The translations under genes were made by a program, and so were the position numbers. From assembly GCA_964588705.1 (NCBI GenBank), contig CAZPQV010000046.1, positions 1 through 18,027 on the forward strand: DNA of 18,027 bases, in the 5' to 3' direction. Below are positions 1-6,978 of the stretch, piece by piece; positions within the stretch are counted from its first letter, which is position 1, and each line of letters starts with the position of its first letter. Origin of the DNA: CAZPQV01 sp964588705. Its GTDB lineage: Bacteria > Bacteroidota > Bacteroidia > Flavobacteriales > Weeksellaceae. A model generated the notes under the pieces. That model had not been told where the DNA came from, ran no database searches, and worked only from the letters and a program-made list of their open reading frames with translations.

Positions 1-2
1 CT

Positions 3-188
3 TTCCACGTAGCAGAGCAGTTTACAGGTATTCCTGGAGCGCTTGTTGATATTAAAGATACCATCAAAGGTTTCAACATGATTATCGACGGTGAACTGGA
101 TCACTTACCTGAAGCAGCTTTCAACCTGAAAGGAACTATTGAAGAAGCTATCGAAGCAGGACAGAAAATGCTTGCTGAAAACGCATAA
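3..188 (+). CDS. atpD: F1Fo ATP synthase subunit beta, C-terminal end (partial)
   Basis: The window opens inside this gene: 61 residues are readable before the TAA at 186-188, from FHVAEQFTGIPG to AGQKMLAENA. This matches the C-terminal helical domain of the catalytic beta subunit, including the conserved 'AEQFTG..G' segment and the stretch around DGELDHLPE. The protein is part of the cytoplasmic F1 sector, which makes ATP from the proton gradient. The nucleotide-binding domains lie upstream of the window. The next gene on the same strand, 81 bases on, is atpC, and the atpD-atpC order supports the call. It is partial only because of the window edge. Identification is by motif recognition. Confidence 0.96.
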   Translation, partial: FHVAEQFTGIPGALVDIKDTIKGFNMIIDGELDHLPEAAFNLKGTIEEAIEAGQKMLAENA

Positions 189-204
189 AATTAGACATTA
201 GATA

Positions 205-261
205 TCAGATTTCAGACGCAAGATTTTTTGTCTGAAATCTGAAGTCTATAATCTGAAATCT
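205..261. repeat. Intergenic inverted repeat between atpD and atpC
   Basis: Two perfect 13-base arms, TCAGATTTCAGAC (205-217) and GTCTGAAATCTGA (230-242), flank a 12-base loop that contains six T. A third, partial copy of the same word, ATCTGAAATCT, follows at 251-261. The hairpin is not followed by a T-run, so it does not look like an intrinsic terminator, and it lies inside what should be one atpD-atpC transcript. It nearly fills the 81-base gap. Its word composition (ATTAGATATCAGATTTCAGA and relatives) resembles intergenic repeats I associate with Chryseobacterium-type genomes, but that link is from memory. Confidence 0.85.
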
Positions 262-269
262 CATTAAGA

Positions 270-551
270 ATGAATATAAAAATTTTAACTCCGGAATCTG
301 TAGTTTTTGAAGGTGAAGTGAAGTCTGTTTTGCTTCCCGGAAAAAACGGAGAATTCCATATCATGAAGAATCACGCGGCAATCGTGGCATCGCTTATTAA
401 TGGTAAAGTGAAAATCTATACCGATAAAGTGGATGAGAATTTTGCTTCGTATTTCACGAGAGAGAACGAGAAGGAAAGTGTATTTTCTTTTCCGGTAAGA
501 AGCGGAGTTGTAGAATTCAACAATAATAAGGGTATCATCCTCGCTGAGTGA
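270..551 (+). CDS. atpC: F1Fo ATP synthase subunit epsilon, short form
   Basis: This 93-residue protein has the N-terminal beta-sandwich signature of epsilon: MNIKILTPESVVFEGEV, then the PGKNGEFHIMKNHA segment typical of the family. The sandwich binds gamma and the c-ring at the bottom of the rotor. Many bacterial epsilons are about 130-140 residues because they carry a C-terminal helical hairpin that can inhibit ATP hydrolysis. Here the protein ends right after the sandwich domain (ending IILAE), so the hairpin is absent. Short epsilons are common in flavobacteria, so this is probably the native form rather than a truncation. The start ATG is preceded by A-rich sequence with no Shine-Dalgarno motif. 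It is probably cotranscribed with atpD and is closed by the terminator at 572-610. Confidence 0.95.
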   Translation: MNIKILTPESVVFEGEVKSVLLPGKNGEFHIMKNHAAIVASLINGKVKIYTDKVDENFASYFTRENEKESVFSFPVRSGVVEFNNNKGIILAE

Positions 552-571
552 AGAGATCCTAACGCAGAAAT

Positions 572-610
572 AAAAGATGCTCCTAAAAAATAGGAGCATT
601 TTTTTATTTT
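572..610 (+). terminator. Rho-independent terminator after atpC
   Basis: Perfect 9-bp stem ATGCTCCTA (577-585) / TAGGAGCAT (591-599) with an AAAAA loop, followed by a run of T from 600. The A-rich left flank pairs with part of the T-run, so it may also work weakly on the opposite strand. It closes the atpD-atpC transcript. Confidence 0.9.
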
Positions 611-675
611 AACCATTAAGGAATTTAAATTATTCAGAAAATTTGCACAATCAACTAAATCAGCGAAAGCATTAA

Positions 676-714
676 TAAAAAAAAACCGTCTGAAAACATC
701 AAACGCTTTTTATA
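676..714 (-). terminator. Rho-independent terminator after the alpha-oxoamine synthase gene
   Basis: Read on the minus strand: GCGTTTGA, loop TGTTT, TCAGACGG, then nine T. The stem has 7 pairs (one G-T), one G-G mismatch, then A-T pairs. It begins about 17 bases past the stop codon at 731. It faces the atpC terminator, so the 180-base convergent gap holds two terminators and nothing else I can recognise. Confidence 0.75.
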
Positions 715-730
715 TTTATTTCAAGTTGGC

Positions 731-2002
731 TTAAAGCGGTTTGAAACTTAAATTCTGTTCTTCCAGTAATTTTTCGGCAGCAGCTTTGTAATGACCATTC
801 ACCAGTTTGTCGTGGATGGCTTCGAAAGCAGCCAATGTTTCATTGATTTCAGAATCAGTATGCGATGCTGTAGGAATTAATCTTAATAAAATCATTCCTT
901 TTGGAATCACAGGGTATACTACAACTGATGTGAAGATTCCGTAATTTTCTCTCAGGTCTTTTACCAGTAGAGTAGCTTCTACAGGAGAACCTTTCATCAT
1001 TACGGGAGTTACACAGGTATTGGTATTTCCAAGATCGAAACCTCTTTCAGACAATCCGTCCTGAAGTTTTCTAACATTTTCCCAAAGTTTTGCTTTAATC
1101 TCAGGCCTTGACCTTAGAAGCTCAAGACGCTTCAATCCACCAATTACCATTGGCATGGTAAGCGATTTTGCGAAAATCTGAGAACGAAGGTTGAATTTCA
1201 GATATCTGATAATTTCTTTGTTTCCTGCGATGAATGCTCCAAAGCCTGCCATCGATTTAGCAAAAGTAGAGAAGTAAACGTCAATCTGATCTTGGCATCC
1301 CTGTTCTTCTCCAGCTCCTGCACCGGTTTTACCTAGTGTTCCGAAACCGTGAGCATCATCTACTAAAAGTCTGAAATTATACTGTTTTTTGAATTCAGCA
1401 ATTTCTTTAATTTTTCCCTGAAGTCCTCTCATTCCGAAAACTCCTTCAGTAATTACGAGGATTCCTCCACCTTGTTCTTCAGCAACTTTTGTCGCTCTTT
1501 TTATATTTTTCTCGAAGCTTTCCATGTCGTTGTGTCTGAACATGAAGCTTTTCCCCATGTGCAGACGAACACCGTCAACAATACAGGCGTGAGAATCGGA
1601 ATCGTAAACGATAACGTCGTGTCTTGTTACCAGAGCGTCGATGGTAGAAACCATTCCCTGATAACCAAAATTTAATAAGTAAGCAGATTCTTTCTGAACG
1701 AATTCTGCCAGCTGTCTTTCAAGTTCAAGATGCTGTTCGGTTTCTCCGGACATTGCTCTTGCTCCCATCGGATAGAACATTCCGTATTCTGCAGCAGCTT
1801 TTGCGTCAGCTTCAAGAACTTCCGGGTGATTACAAAGACCAAGATAATCGTTGGCACTCCAAAAAACTACTTCTTTTCCCTGGAACTTCATTCTTGGTCC
1901 AATTGGGCCTTCAAGTCTTGGGAAAATAAAATAACCTTCAGCGTAATCAGCAAATTGACCTAACGGTCCAGGATTTTGTTGTATCCTTTCAAATATGTCC
2001 AT
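731..2002 (-). CDS. Alpha-oxoamine synthase family PLP enzyme, probable cysteate fatty-acyltransferase (sulfonolipid synthesis)
   Basis: A 423-residue fold-type I PLP enzyme of the alpha-oxoamine synthase family, which condenses an amino acid with an acyl thioester and releases CO2. Visible family residues are the ring-stacking His138 (DSDSHAC), Asp215 and His218 (VDDAHGFG), and the PLP lysine K249 (STFAKSMAGFGAF). The spacing of the last three resembles serine palmitoyltransferase. Candidates are serine palmitoyltransferase, cysteate fatty-acyltransferase, 2-amino-3-ketobutyrate ligase (kbl) or 8-amino-7-oxononanoate synthase. Kbl is less likely because no threonine dehydrogenase (tdh) is nearby. 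The upstream cysteine-synthase-like gene favours a cysteate-using enzyme that makes 3-keto-capnine, as reported for gliding Bacteroidota. Gene names for that pathway differ between reports, so no symbol is given. A perfect TAnnTTTG box lies 25 bases upstream. Family call is near certain; substrate is inferred. Confidence 0.9.
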   Translation of the reverse strand: MDIFERIQQNPGPLGQFADYAEGYFIFPRLEGPIGPRMKFQGKEVVFWSANDYLGLCNHPEVLEADAKAAAEYGMFYPMGARAMSGETEQHLELERQLAEFVQKESAYLLNFGYQGMVSTIDALVTRHDVIVYDSDSHACIVDGVRLHMGKSFMFRHNDMESFEKNIKRATKVAEEQGGGILVITEGVFGMRGLQGKIKEIAEFKKQYNFRLLVDDAHGFGTLGKTGAGAGEEQGCQDQIDVYFSTFAKSMAGFGAFIAGNKEIIRYLKFNLRSQIFAKSLTMPMVIGGLKRLELLRSRPEIKAKLWENVRKLQDGLSERGFDLGNTNTCVTPVMMKGSPVEATLLVKDLRENYGIFTSVVVYPVIPKGMILLRLIPTASHTDSEINETLAAFEAIHDKLVNGHYKAAAEKLLEEQNLSFKPL

Positions 2003-2027
2003 TAAAAAATAATTATTTAATATAATA

Positions 2028-2035
2028 CAAAGTTA
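2028..2035 (-). promoter_or_regulatory. Bacteroidota-type -7 promoter element for the alpha-oxoamine synthase gene
   Basis: On the minus strand this reads TAACTTTG, a perfect match to TAnnTTTG, 25 bases upstream of the ATG at 2002. I found no clear TTG -33 element at the expected distance, so the call rests on the -7 box and position. It lies downstream of the terminator at 2051-2080, which suggests the gene can be transcribed separately from its upstream neighbour. Confidence 0.6.
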
Positions 2036-2050
2036 GTTAAATTAAGAACT

Positions 2051-2080
2051 AAAAAGCCCTTTGCTTTAACAAAAGGCCTT
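2051..2080 (-). terminator. Probable terminator between the two PLP-enzyme genes
   Basis: On the minus strand: AAGGCCTTT, a 9-base loop, AAAGGGCTT, then a short T-run. The stem has 8 pairs and one internal G-G mismatch. It begins about 25 bases after the stop of the cysteine-synthase-like gene. It may end that transcript fully or only attenuate it. Confidence 0.6.
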
Positions 2081-2104
2081 ATATGTGTGTCTTTTTCAAA
2101 TTTA

Positions 2105-3142
2105 TTATTTGATGAATTCTGTTTTGAAAACTTCATCATAGTTGTGAACGCAGTTGTTCACAAATCCCTGTTCTGCCATCCATTTATCACTGTAAACCTT
2201 GGTGATGTATCTTGAACCGTGGTCCGGATAAATTAGCACAATAACATCGTCTTCTTTAAACTCGTGGCTGTTTGCATACTGAATAAGTGCCTGAGTTACC
2301 GCTCCGGAAGTGTAACCTCCCATAATTGCTTCTTTCAGGGCAACTTCTCTGGTTCTGTAGGCCGACATTTCGTCGTTTACTCTTATAAATTCATCTACTT
2401 TATCGAAAAGAAGAGCGGTTGGAATAAGGTTTTTCCCCATACCTTCAATCTGGTAAGGATGAATATCTCCCGGATTGATTTCTCCGGTTTCGTGATAACC
2501 TTTTAGAATAGAACCGTCAGCATCTACACCAATAATCTTGATGTTTGGATTTTTTTCTTTCAGGAATTTAGCTGAACCTGAAAGCGTACCTCCTGTTCCC
2601 GTACATGCAAAAAGATGGGTGATTTTTCCATCGGTCTGCTCCCAAATTTCAGGACCGGTAGTCTGATAGTGGGCATCAATATTCAGTTCATTAAAATACT
2701 GATTGATATATACAGAGTTTGGAGTTTCTGAAGCAATTCTTTTCGCAACCTCGTAGTAAGACCTTGGATCGTCTGCCGGAACATTGGCAGGGCAGATGTA
2801 AACCTGCGCACCAAGAGCTTTAAGATAAGCAATTTTTTCAGCTTTCGTCTTGTCACTTACGGCAAGAATACATTTGTAACCTTTTACGATAGAAACCATA
2901 GCTACTGAAAAACCGGTATTTCCGGAAGTGGTTTCAACGATTACTGAATCTTCCTTTAATATTCCTTTTTTCTCAGCATTTTCTATGATGTGAACAGCTA
3001 TTCTGTCTTTAGTAGAATGACCCGGATTATAGGATTCAAGCTTAGCATAAACATTCGCCGGAATGTGCTTCGTAACCTGATTCAGTCTTACCATCGGAGT
3101 GTTTCCGATGAGCCCGAGTATGTTGTCGAATACATTAGTCAT
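2105..3142 (-). CDS. Cysteine synthase / CBS-family PLP enzyme, probable cysteate synthase
   Basis: A 345-residue fold-type II PLP enzyme of the cysteine synthase/cystathionine beta-synthase family. Visible motifs are IGNTPMVRL near the start, the PLP lysine K45 (NPGHSTKDR), the substrate loop TTSGNTG (71-77), the phosphate-binding GTGGT (182-186) and PDHGSRY (306-312). O-acetylserine sulfhydrylases usually have Ser in a PDSG motif at the last site; here it is PDHGS, which is closer to cystathionine-synthase-like branches. The family replaces the beta-substituent of a serine derivative with a nucleophile. With the acyltransferase gene next on the same strand, sulfite may be the nucleophile and cysteate the product, feeding sulfonolipid synthesis. 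Ordinary cysteine synthase or cystathionine beta-synthase remains possible. A five-codon reading frame (3135-3152) overlaps the start codon out of frame. Confidence 0.88.
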   Translation of the reverse strand: MTNVFDNILGLIGNTPMVRLNQVTKHIPANVYAKLESYNPGHSTKDRIAVHIIENAEKKGILKEDSVIVETTSGNTGFSVAMVSIVKGYKCILAVSDKTKAEKIAYLKALGAQVYICPANVPADDPRSYYEVAKRIASETPNSVYINQYFNELNIDAHYQTTGPEIWEQTDGKITHLFACTGTGGTLSGSAKFLKEKNPNIKIIGVDADGSILKGYHETGEINPGDIHPYQIEGMGKNLIPTALLFDKVDEFIRVNDEMSAYRTREVALKEAIMGGYTSGAVTQALIQYANSHEFKEDDVIVLIYPDHGSRYITKVYSDKWMAEQGFVNNCVHNYDEVFKTEFIK

Positions 3143-3172
3143 TTTTTACCATTTTCTCTAAAAAACCGTCTG

Positions 3173-3180
3173 CAAAAATA
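3173..3180 (-). promoter_or_regulatory. -7 promoter element for the cysteine-synthase-like gene
   Basis: On the minus strand this reads TATTTTTG, a perfect TAnnTTTG match 30 bases upstream of the ATG at 3142. It is one arm of an inverted repeat with the plus-strand box at 3186-3193. No clear TTG -33 element is seen. Confidence 0.6.
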
Positions 3181-3185
3181 CTAAA

Positions 3186-3193
3186 TATTTTTG
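3186..3193 (+). promoter_or_regulatory. Possible rightward -7 promoter element, back to back with the leftward one
   Basis: TATTTTTG on the plus strand matches TAnnTTTG exactly and is the mirror image of the leftward box at 3173-3180, with five bases between. If used, the transcript of the DUF2723 gene would have a leader of about 180 nucleotides. No TTG is visible about 20 bases upstream, and a simple A/T-rich palindrome is also possible. Confidence 0.35.
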
Positions 3194-3239
3194 TTTTATG
3201 ACAGAAATACAAAGTAAAATGTTAATATTAGCATAAAAA

Positions 3240-3280
3240 ATGATTCAAATCATAATAATTTATTTTTTAATTGTCAATTA
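3240..3280. repeat. Two short palindromes in the divergent intergenic region
   Basis: ATGATT-CA-AATCAT (3240-3253) and TAATTG-T-CAATTA (3268-3280) are perfect hyphenated palindromes 14 bases apart. Both could be regulator binding sites for the gene at 3380, but the region is very A/T-rich, where such palindromes arise by chance. Otherwise the 237-base gap 3143-3379 holds only the promoter boxes and a short upstream frame. Confidence 0.35.
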
Positions 3281-3379
3281 TTAAATGTTTCGTAAAAAGT
3301 TTAATGATGGCAGAAAATGATGGTTTAGAAATTTTAATCTCAGTAAAAAACCTTATTTTCGCACTATTGAAAAATATTT

Positions 3380-6300
3380 ATGAAAAACTGGACATTTAAG
3401 ACCTGGAACACCGTTTTGGGTTGGGTTAACTTCGCAATAGCATTCATCACTTATCTTTCTACTATTGAGCGCAATTTCAGTTTCTGGGATACCGGAGAGT
3501 ATATATCTTCCGCGGTGAAACTTGAAGTAACGCACGCGCCTGGCGCTGCATTATTTCAGTTGGTTGGTGCGGTTGCTGCCATGTTTGCTTTTGGAAACGG
3601 AGCCAATTATTCTTTGGTCATTAATGCCATGTCGGCATTGTTCAGTGCTTTTACAATACTGTTTTTATTCTGGACAATTACCCATTTGGTGAGACGTCTT
3701 TTAAATAAAGATTTTGAGGAAGTAACCAAACATCAGGAAATATCTATTCTTTTCGCCGGAGCCATTGGTGCTTTGGCATTTACTTTTTCGGATACGTTTT
3801 GGTTTTCGGCGGTTGAAGGAGAGGTTTACTCAATGGCTACCATGTTTATTGCACTCATCGTTTGGCTGATTACAAAATGGGAGAACGAATATCATGATGC
3901 CGATAACGAGCGCTGGATTATTTTAATTGCTTTTGTCGTTGGACTTTCCGTGGGTGTTCATATGATGTCGATGCTCGCGATACCTGCCGTATGTCTTATT
4001 TATTATGCTAGAAATTACAAATTTACCTGGAAGAGTTTTGCTTGGGCAAATCTTATTACACTCATCATTTTAGGATTTGTCTTTAAGTTTATTTTCCCTT
4101 TCATCATGGGAATGTTCGGTAAAACGGAAATTTTTGCGGTGAACGGACTTGGACTGCCTTTCCATTCAGGAACCGTAATCGCGTTCGTAATTCTTGTAGC
4201 GCTTTGCTATTTTGTAATTAAATATGCGCGCAAACAAAAGAAGAATATTTTTCAAACCATTGCACTGTCGGTGGTTTATATTATCATTGGTTTCTCATGC
4301 TGGATGGTGATTCCGATTCGTGCGAATGCTAATCCGCCAATGAACCTGAACAATCCTGATAACGCCATCGGAATGCTCGATTACTACAACCGTGTTCAGT
4401 ATGGAGACTGGCCAACTTTTTACGGACAAAACTATACGTATCAGCTAGATTACAGCGGAATTGAAAGAAATGAAGACGGCTCATACAAACAGGATAAAAC
4501 CGGCGATGTTTACGAAAAAGATGAATCAACCGGAACTTACAGAATTGTTGGGGAGCGTTTCAATTACGTTTATGGTAAAGACCATGTAAGCTTTATGCCA
4601 AGGATGTTCAATGATGATAAAACGGTGATGGCAAATTATATGTCGATGTACGGTGCGCCTGATTTTGAATTTAATTATAACAATCCTGATATTGCAGATA
4701 ATCCTGAAGCCCACAAAATTTTTGATGACTTAAAGGCAAAATACAATGCCGGTGAAATGAAAGTGGACGATTATCTTGAAGTGAAAAACTATGATTTAAT
4801 TAAGGTTAAAAAGCCTTCATTTATCCAAAACCTTGATTATTTCGTGACGTTCCAAAATGGACATTATTTCCTGAGATATCTACTTTGGAATTTCGTGGGC
4901 AGACAGAATGATTTGGAAGGGCAGATGGAAATTACGCGAGGGAACTGGATTTCCGGAATTCCGTTTGTGGATAATGCTGTTTGGGGAAATCAGGATGGAA
5001 TGCCTAAGAAGTTTAATAATACAAGTACCGTTAAATTTTTCTTCCTACCGCTGATTTTAGGATTAATCGGATTGTACTATCAGTCGAATAAAGATTTTGG
5101 TCGTTTTTATGCCATTCTTTCTCTGTTTGTTTTAACAAGTGTTGGAATTATTTTCTACACCGGAGTAAAACCTTTCGAACCTCGTGAACGGGATTACGCC
5201 ATGGTTGGCTCGTTCTATGCCTTTGCAATCTGGATTGGTTTGGGCGCCGCCGCAATTTTGTGGTGGATTCAGAAAAAGGTAAAATCCGATGCAATGAATG
5301 TTGTTGCAGGACTTGTACTTCTCGGAATTCCTTTAATGATGGGCTTCCAAAACTATAATCCTCACGACAGAAGTGGAAGATATGCCGCATACGATTACTC
5401 TTATTCAACATTAAAATCGTTGCCTAAAGACGGAATTCTGTTTGTTTATGGCGATAACGATACTTATCCGGTTTGGGCAATACAGGAGACCGAGCGTTTC
5501 AGAGATGATGTGAAAGTGGTGAACTTCACGCTGCTTTCGACACCTTGGAATATCGATCAGGTGAAACGAAGAACATACAATTCAATGGCAGTTCCATCGG
5601 TTTTAAAACACGAAGATTACCGTGATGGTGTGAACGACCAAATATATCTGATGTCTAAAAGTGAATGGGAAAACCATTTTCAGAATGTTAAAGACGCAGG
5701 TCTTCCGGAAACGGCCTTTGCGGAATTCAGAAAATATCTTACGCAGGATTCCATGACTTTAAAGGAAGCTGTCGATTTCCTTAAACATAAGTCTGATGAA
5801 AAAGATATGATTCTGAAAACGCTTTTCGGAGATGCAAAATATGAACGTTTCAATTTCCTTCCGGTTACAAAATTTGTTCTTCCTGTAAATAAGGAAAATG
5901 CTCTGAAAGCCGGAATTATCAAGCCTCAGGATGCTGCAAATGCAGTTGACCAAATTGTTATTAATTATAAGAGAAAAAGTCTGTTTAAGAATAATATTCT
6001 TTTGATGGATATTCTTGCCAACTTCGATTGGAAGCGTTCGATTAACTTTTCAACCGGTGGTGTTTACGATTCTGAAAATATTTTCTATCTAAACGATTAT
6101 CTTCAGTATGACGGTTTCAGCTACAGACTGGTGCCGATTCATACGCCAGAAGAAGAAACCGGTGAAATGGGAAGGGTAGATGCCGATGATTTGTATAAAG
6201 TGGTAAAGAATTACAAATGGGGCAATTTCAAGGATTTGAATGTTCATTTCGATGAAACCTGCACTCAGAATATTGTAAGCTACAGAAGTTCTGCGAGCCG

Positions 6301-6865
6301 TGCTGCGGAAGCACTTTCAGCAAAAGGTGATAGAAAACGAGCTGTTGAAATTCTCGATTTGGCACAAAACGAAATTCCGGTTGCAAAATACAACGATCCA
6401 CGTTCTTTAAGTGCGATTGTTTACGGATACATCGTTTCCGGACAGGAGCAGAAAGGTTTACAACTCGCCGAAGAACTGAAAAAAGGACTTTTCGAAGAAC
6501 ATGATTATTACATGACGCTTCCGGCCGATAAACAGAGGTATTTGGGCAGACAAATGAGCTCCAAACCTTGGGATTTTTCATTAATTGTAAGTGCTGTGGT
6601 TGATGCTTACAGAACATTAGGCCAGAATGAAAAAGGGTATGATTATATTGTAAAATCACTGGAACCAATTGATAAGCGTTACAATACTTTCATTAAAGAT
6701 TTGGAGCAAATGGGCAGAGAGAAAGCGTTTGGAGAGAAAGATAAAGTGAAGAACATTGCCACTTATTATTTCTATGTTGATGATATTATGAAGCCATACG
6801 ATTCCACTTTCGGAAAAGAAAAAGTAAGTAAAATAGAGCAGGATCTGATGAAATATTCGCAGTAA
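3380..6865 (+). CDS. DUF2723 / GT117-type multi-spanning membrane protein, probable protein O-glycosyltransferase
   Basis: A 1161-residue protein with many hydrophobic membrane segments over the first ~330 residues and again near 560-670, then a long soluble C-terminal part. The start carries the DUF2723 hallmark: ERNFSFWDTGEY (30-41) followed by HAPGAALFQL (52-61). The acidic Asp37/Glu40 in the first outer loop resembles the catalytic acidic motif of GT-C glycosyltransferases. A second conserved patch, EPRERDYAMVGSFY, lies near 600. From about 970 on, helical repeats resemble TPR (for example AAEALSAKGDRKRAVEIL). Pfam DUF2723 includes eukaryotic TMEM260, a protein O-mannosyltransferase, and CAZy groups these as GT117. 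In Bacteroidota a role in protein O-glycosylation at the inner membrane is plausible but inferred. An in-frame TGA at 3368-3370 fixes ATG 3380 as the first possible start. Confidence 0.88.
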   Translation: MKNWTFKTWNTVLGWVNFAIAFITYLSTIERNFSFWDTGEYISSAVKLEVTHAPGAALFQLVGAVAAMFAFGNGANYSLVINAMSALFSAFTILFLFWTITHLVRRLLNKDFEEVTKHQEISILFAGAIGALAFTFSDTFWFSAVEGEVYSMATMFIALIVWLITKWENEYHDADNERWIILIAFVVGLSVGVHMMSMLAIPAVCLIYYARNYKFTWKSFAWANLITLIILGFVFKFIFPFIMGMFGKTEIFAVNGLGLPFHSGTVIAFVILVALCYFVIKYARKQKKNIFQTIALSVVYIIIGFSCWMVIPIRANANPPMNLNNPDNAIGMLDYYNRVQYGDWPTFYGQNYTYQLDYSGIERNEDGSYKQDKTGDVYEKDESTGTYRIVGERFNYVYGKDHVSFMPRMFNDDKTVMANYMSMYGAPDFEFNYNNPDIADNPEAHKIFDDLKAKYNAGEMKVDDYLEVKNYDLIKVKKPSFIQNLDYFVTFQNGHYFLRYLLWNFVGRQNDLEGQMEITRGNWISGIPFVDNAVWGNQDGMPKKFNNTSTVKFFFLPLILGLIGLYYQSNKDFGRFYAILSLFVLTSVGIIFYTGVKPFEPRERDYAMVGSFYAFAIWIGLGAAAILWWIQKKVKSDAMNVVAGLVLLGIPLMMGFQNYNPHDRSGRYAAYDYSYSTLKSLPKDGILFVYGDNDTYPVWAIQETERFRDDVKVVNFTLLSTPWNIDQVKRRTYNSMAVPSVLKHEDYRDGVNDQIYLMSKSEWENHFQNVKDAGLPETAFAEFRKYLTQDSMTLKEAVDFLKHKSDEKDMILKTLFGDAKYERFNFLPVTKFVLPVNKENALKAGIIKPQDAANAVDQIVINYKRKSLFKNNILLMDILANFDWKRSINFSTGGVYDSENIFYLNDYLQYDGFSYRLVPIHTPEEETGEMGRVDADDLYKVVKNYKWGNFKDLNVHFDETCTQNIVSYRSSASRAAEALSAKGDRKRAVEILDLAQNEIPVAKYNDPRSLSAIVYGYIVSGQEQKGLQLAEELKKGLFEEHDYYMTLPADKQRYLGRQMSSKPWDFSLIVSAVVDAYRTLGQNEKGYDYIVKSLEPIDKRYNTFIKDLEQMGREKAFGEKDKVKNIATYYFYVDDIMKPYDSTFGKEKVSKIEQDLMKYSQ

Positions 6866-6886
6866 TGCAGTTTTAAAATAAGATTG

Positions 6887-6917
6887 GAAACGGGCTTTTG
6901 TCCGTTTCTGTTTTTTT
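6887..6917 (+). terminator. Rho-independent terminator after the DUF2723 gene
   Basis: Stem GAAACGGGC (6887-6895) / GTCCGTTTC (6900-6908), nine pairs with one G-T, loop TTTT, followed by TG and seven T. It starts 22 bases after the stop codon. Its T-run ends inside the -33 element of the next promoter. Confidence 0.88.
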
Positions 6918-6947
6918 GGTTTCTCACTTTATTAAAAACTATCTTTG
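6916..6947 (+). promoter_or_regulatory. Bacteroidota-type promoter for the 6979-12924 gene group
   Basis: TTG (6916-6918), 21 bases, then TATCTTTG (6940-6947). Both the -33 TTG and the -7 TAnnTTTG consensus of Bacteroidota housekeeping promoters are present at acceptable spacing. The -7 box ends 31 bases before the ATG at 6979. It is the best-supported promoter in the window. Confidence 0.75.
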
Positions 6948-6978
6948 TATCGCTAAAACATAAATACCTGAAAAAAGA

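Noticed and set aside
731..2002. Annotation as kbl (2-amino-3-ketobutyrate CoA ligase).
   Set aside because: No threonine dehydrogenase gene is adjacent, and the cysteine-synthase-like neighbour points to sulfonolipid synthesis. It is kept only as an alternative.
6228..6668. Open frame of 146 codons on the minus strand inside the DUF2723 gene.
   Set aside because: Antisense to the TPR-like tail; the composition looks random and shows no family motif.
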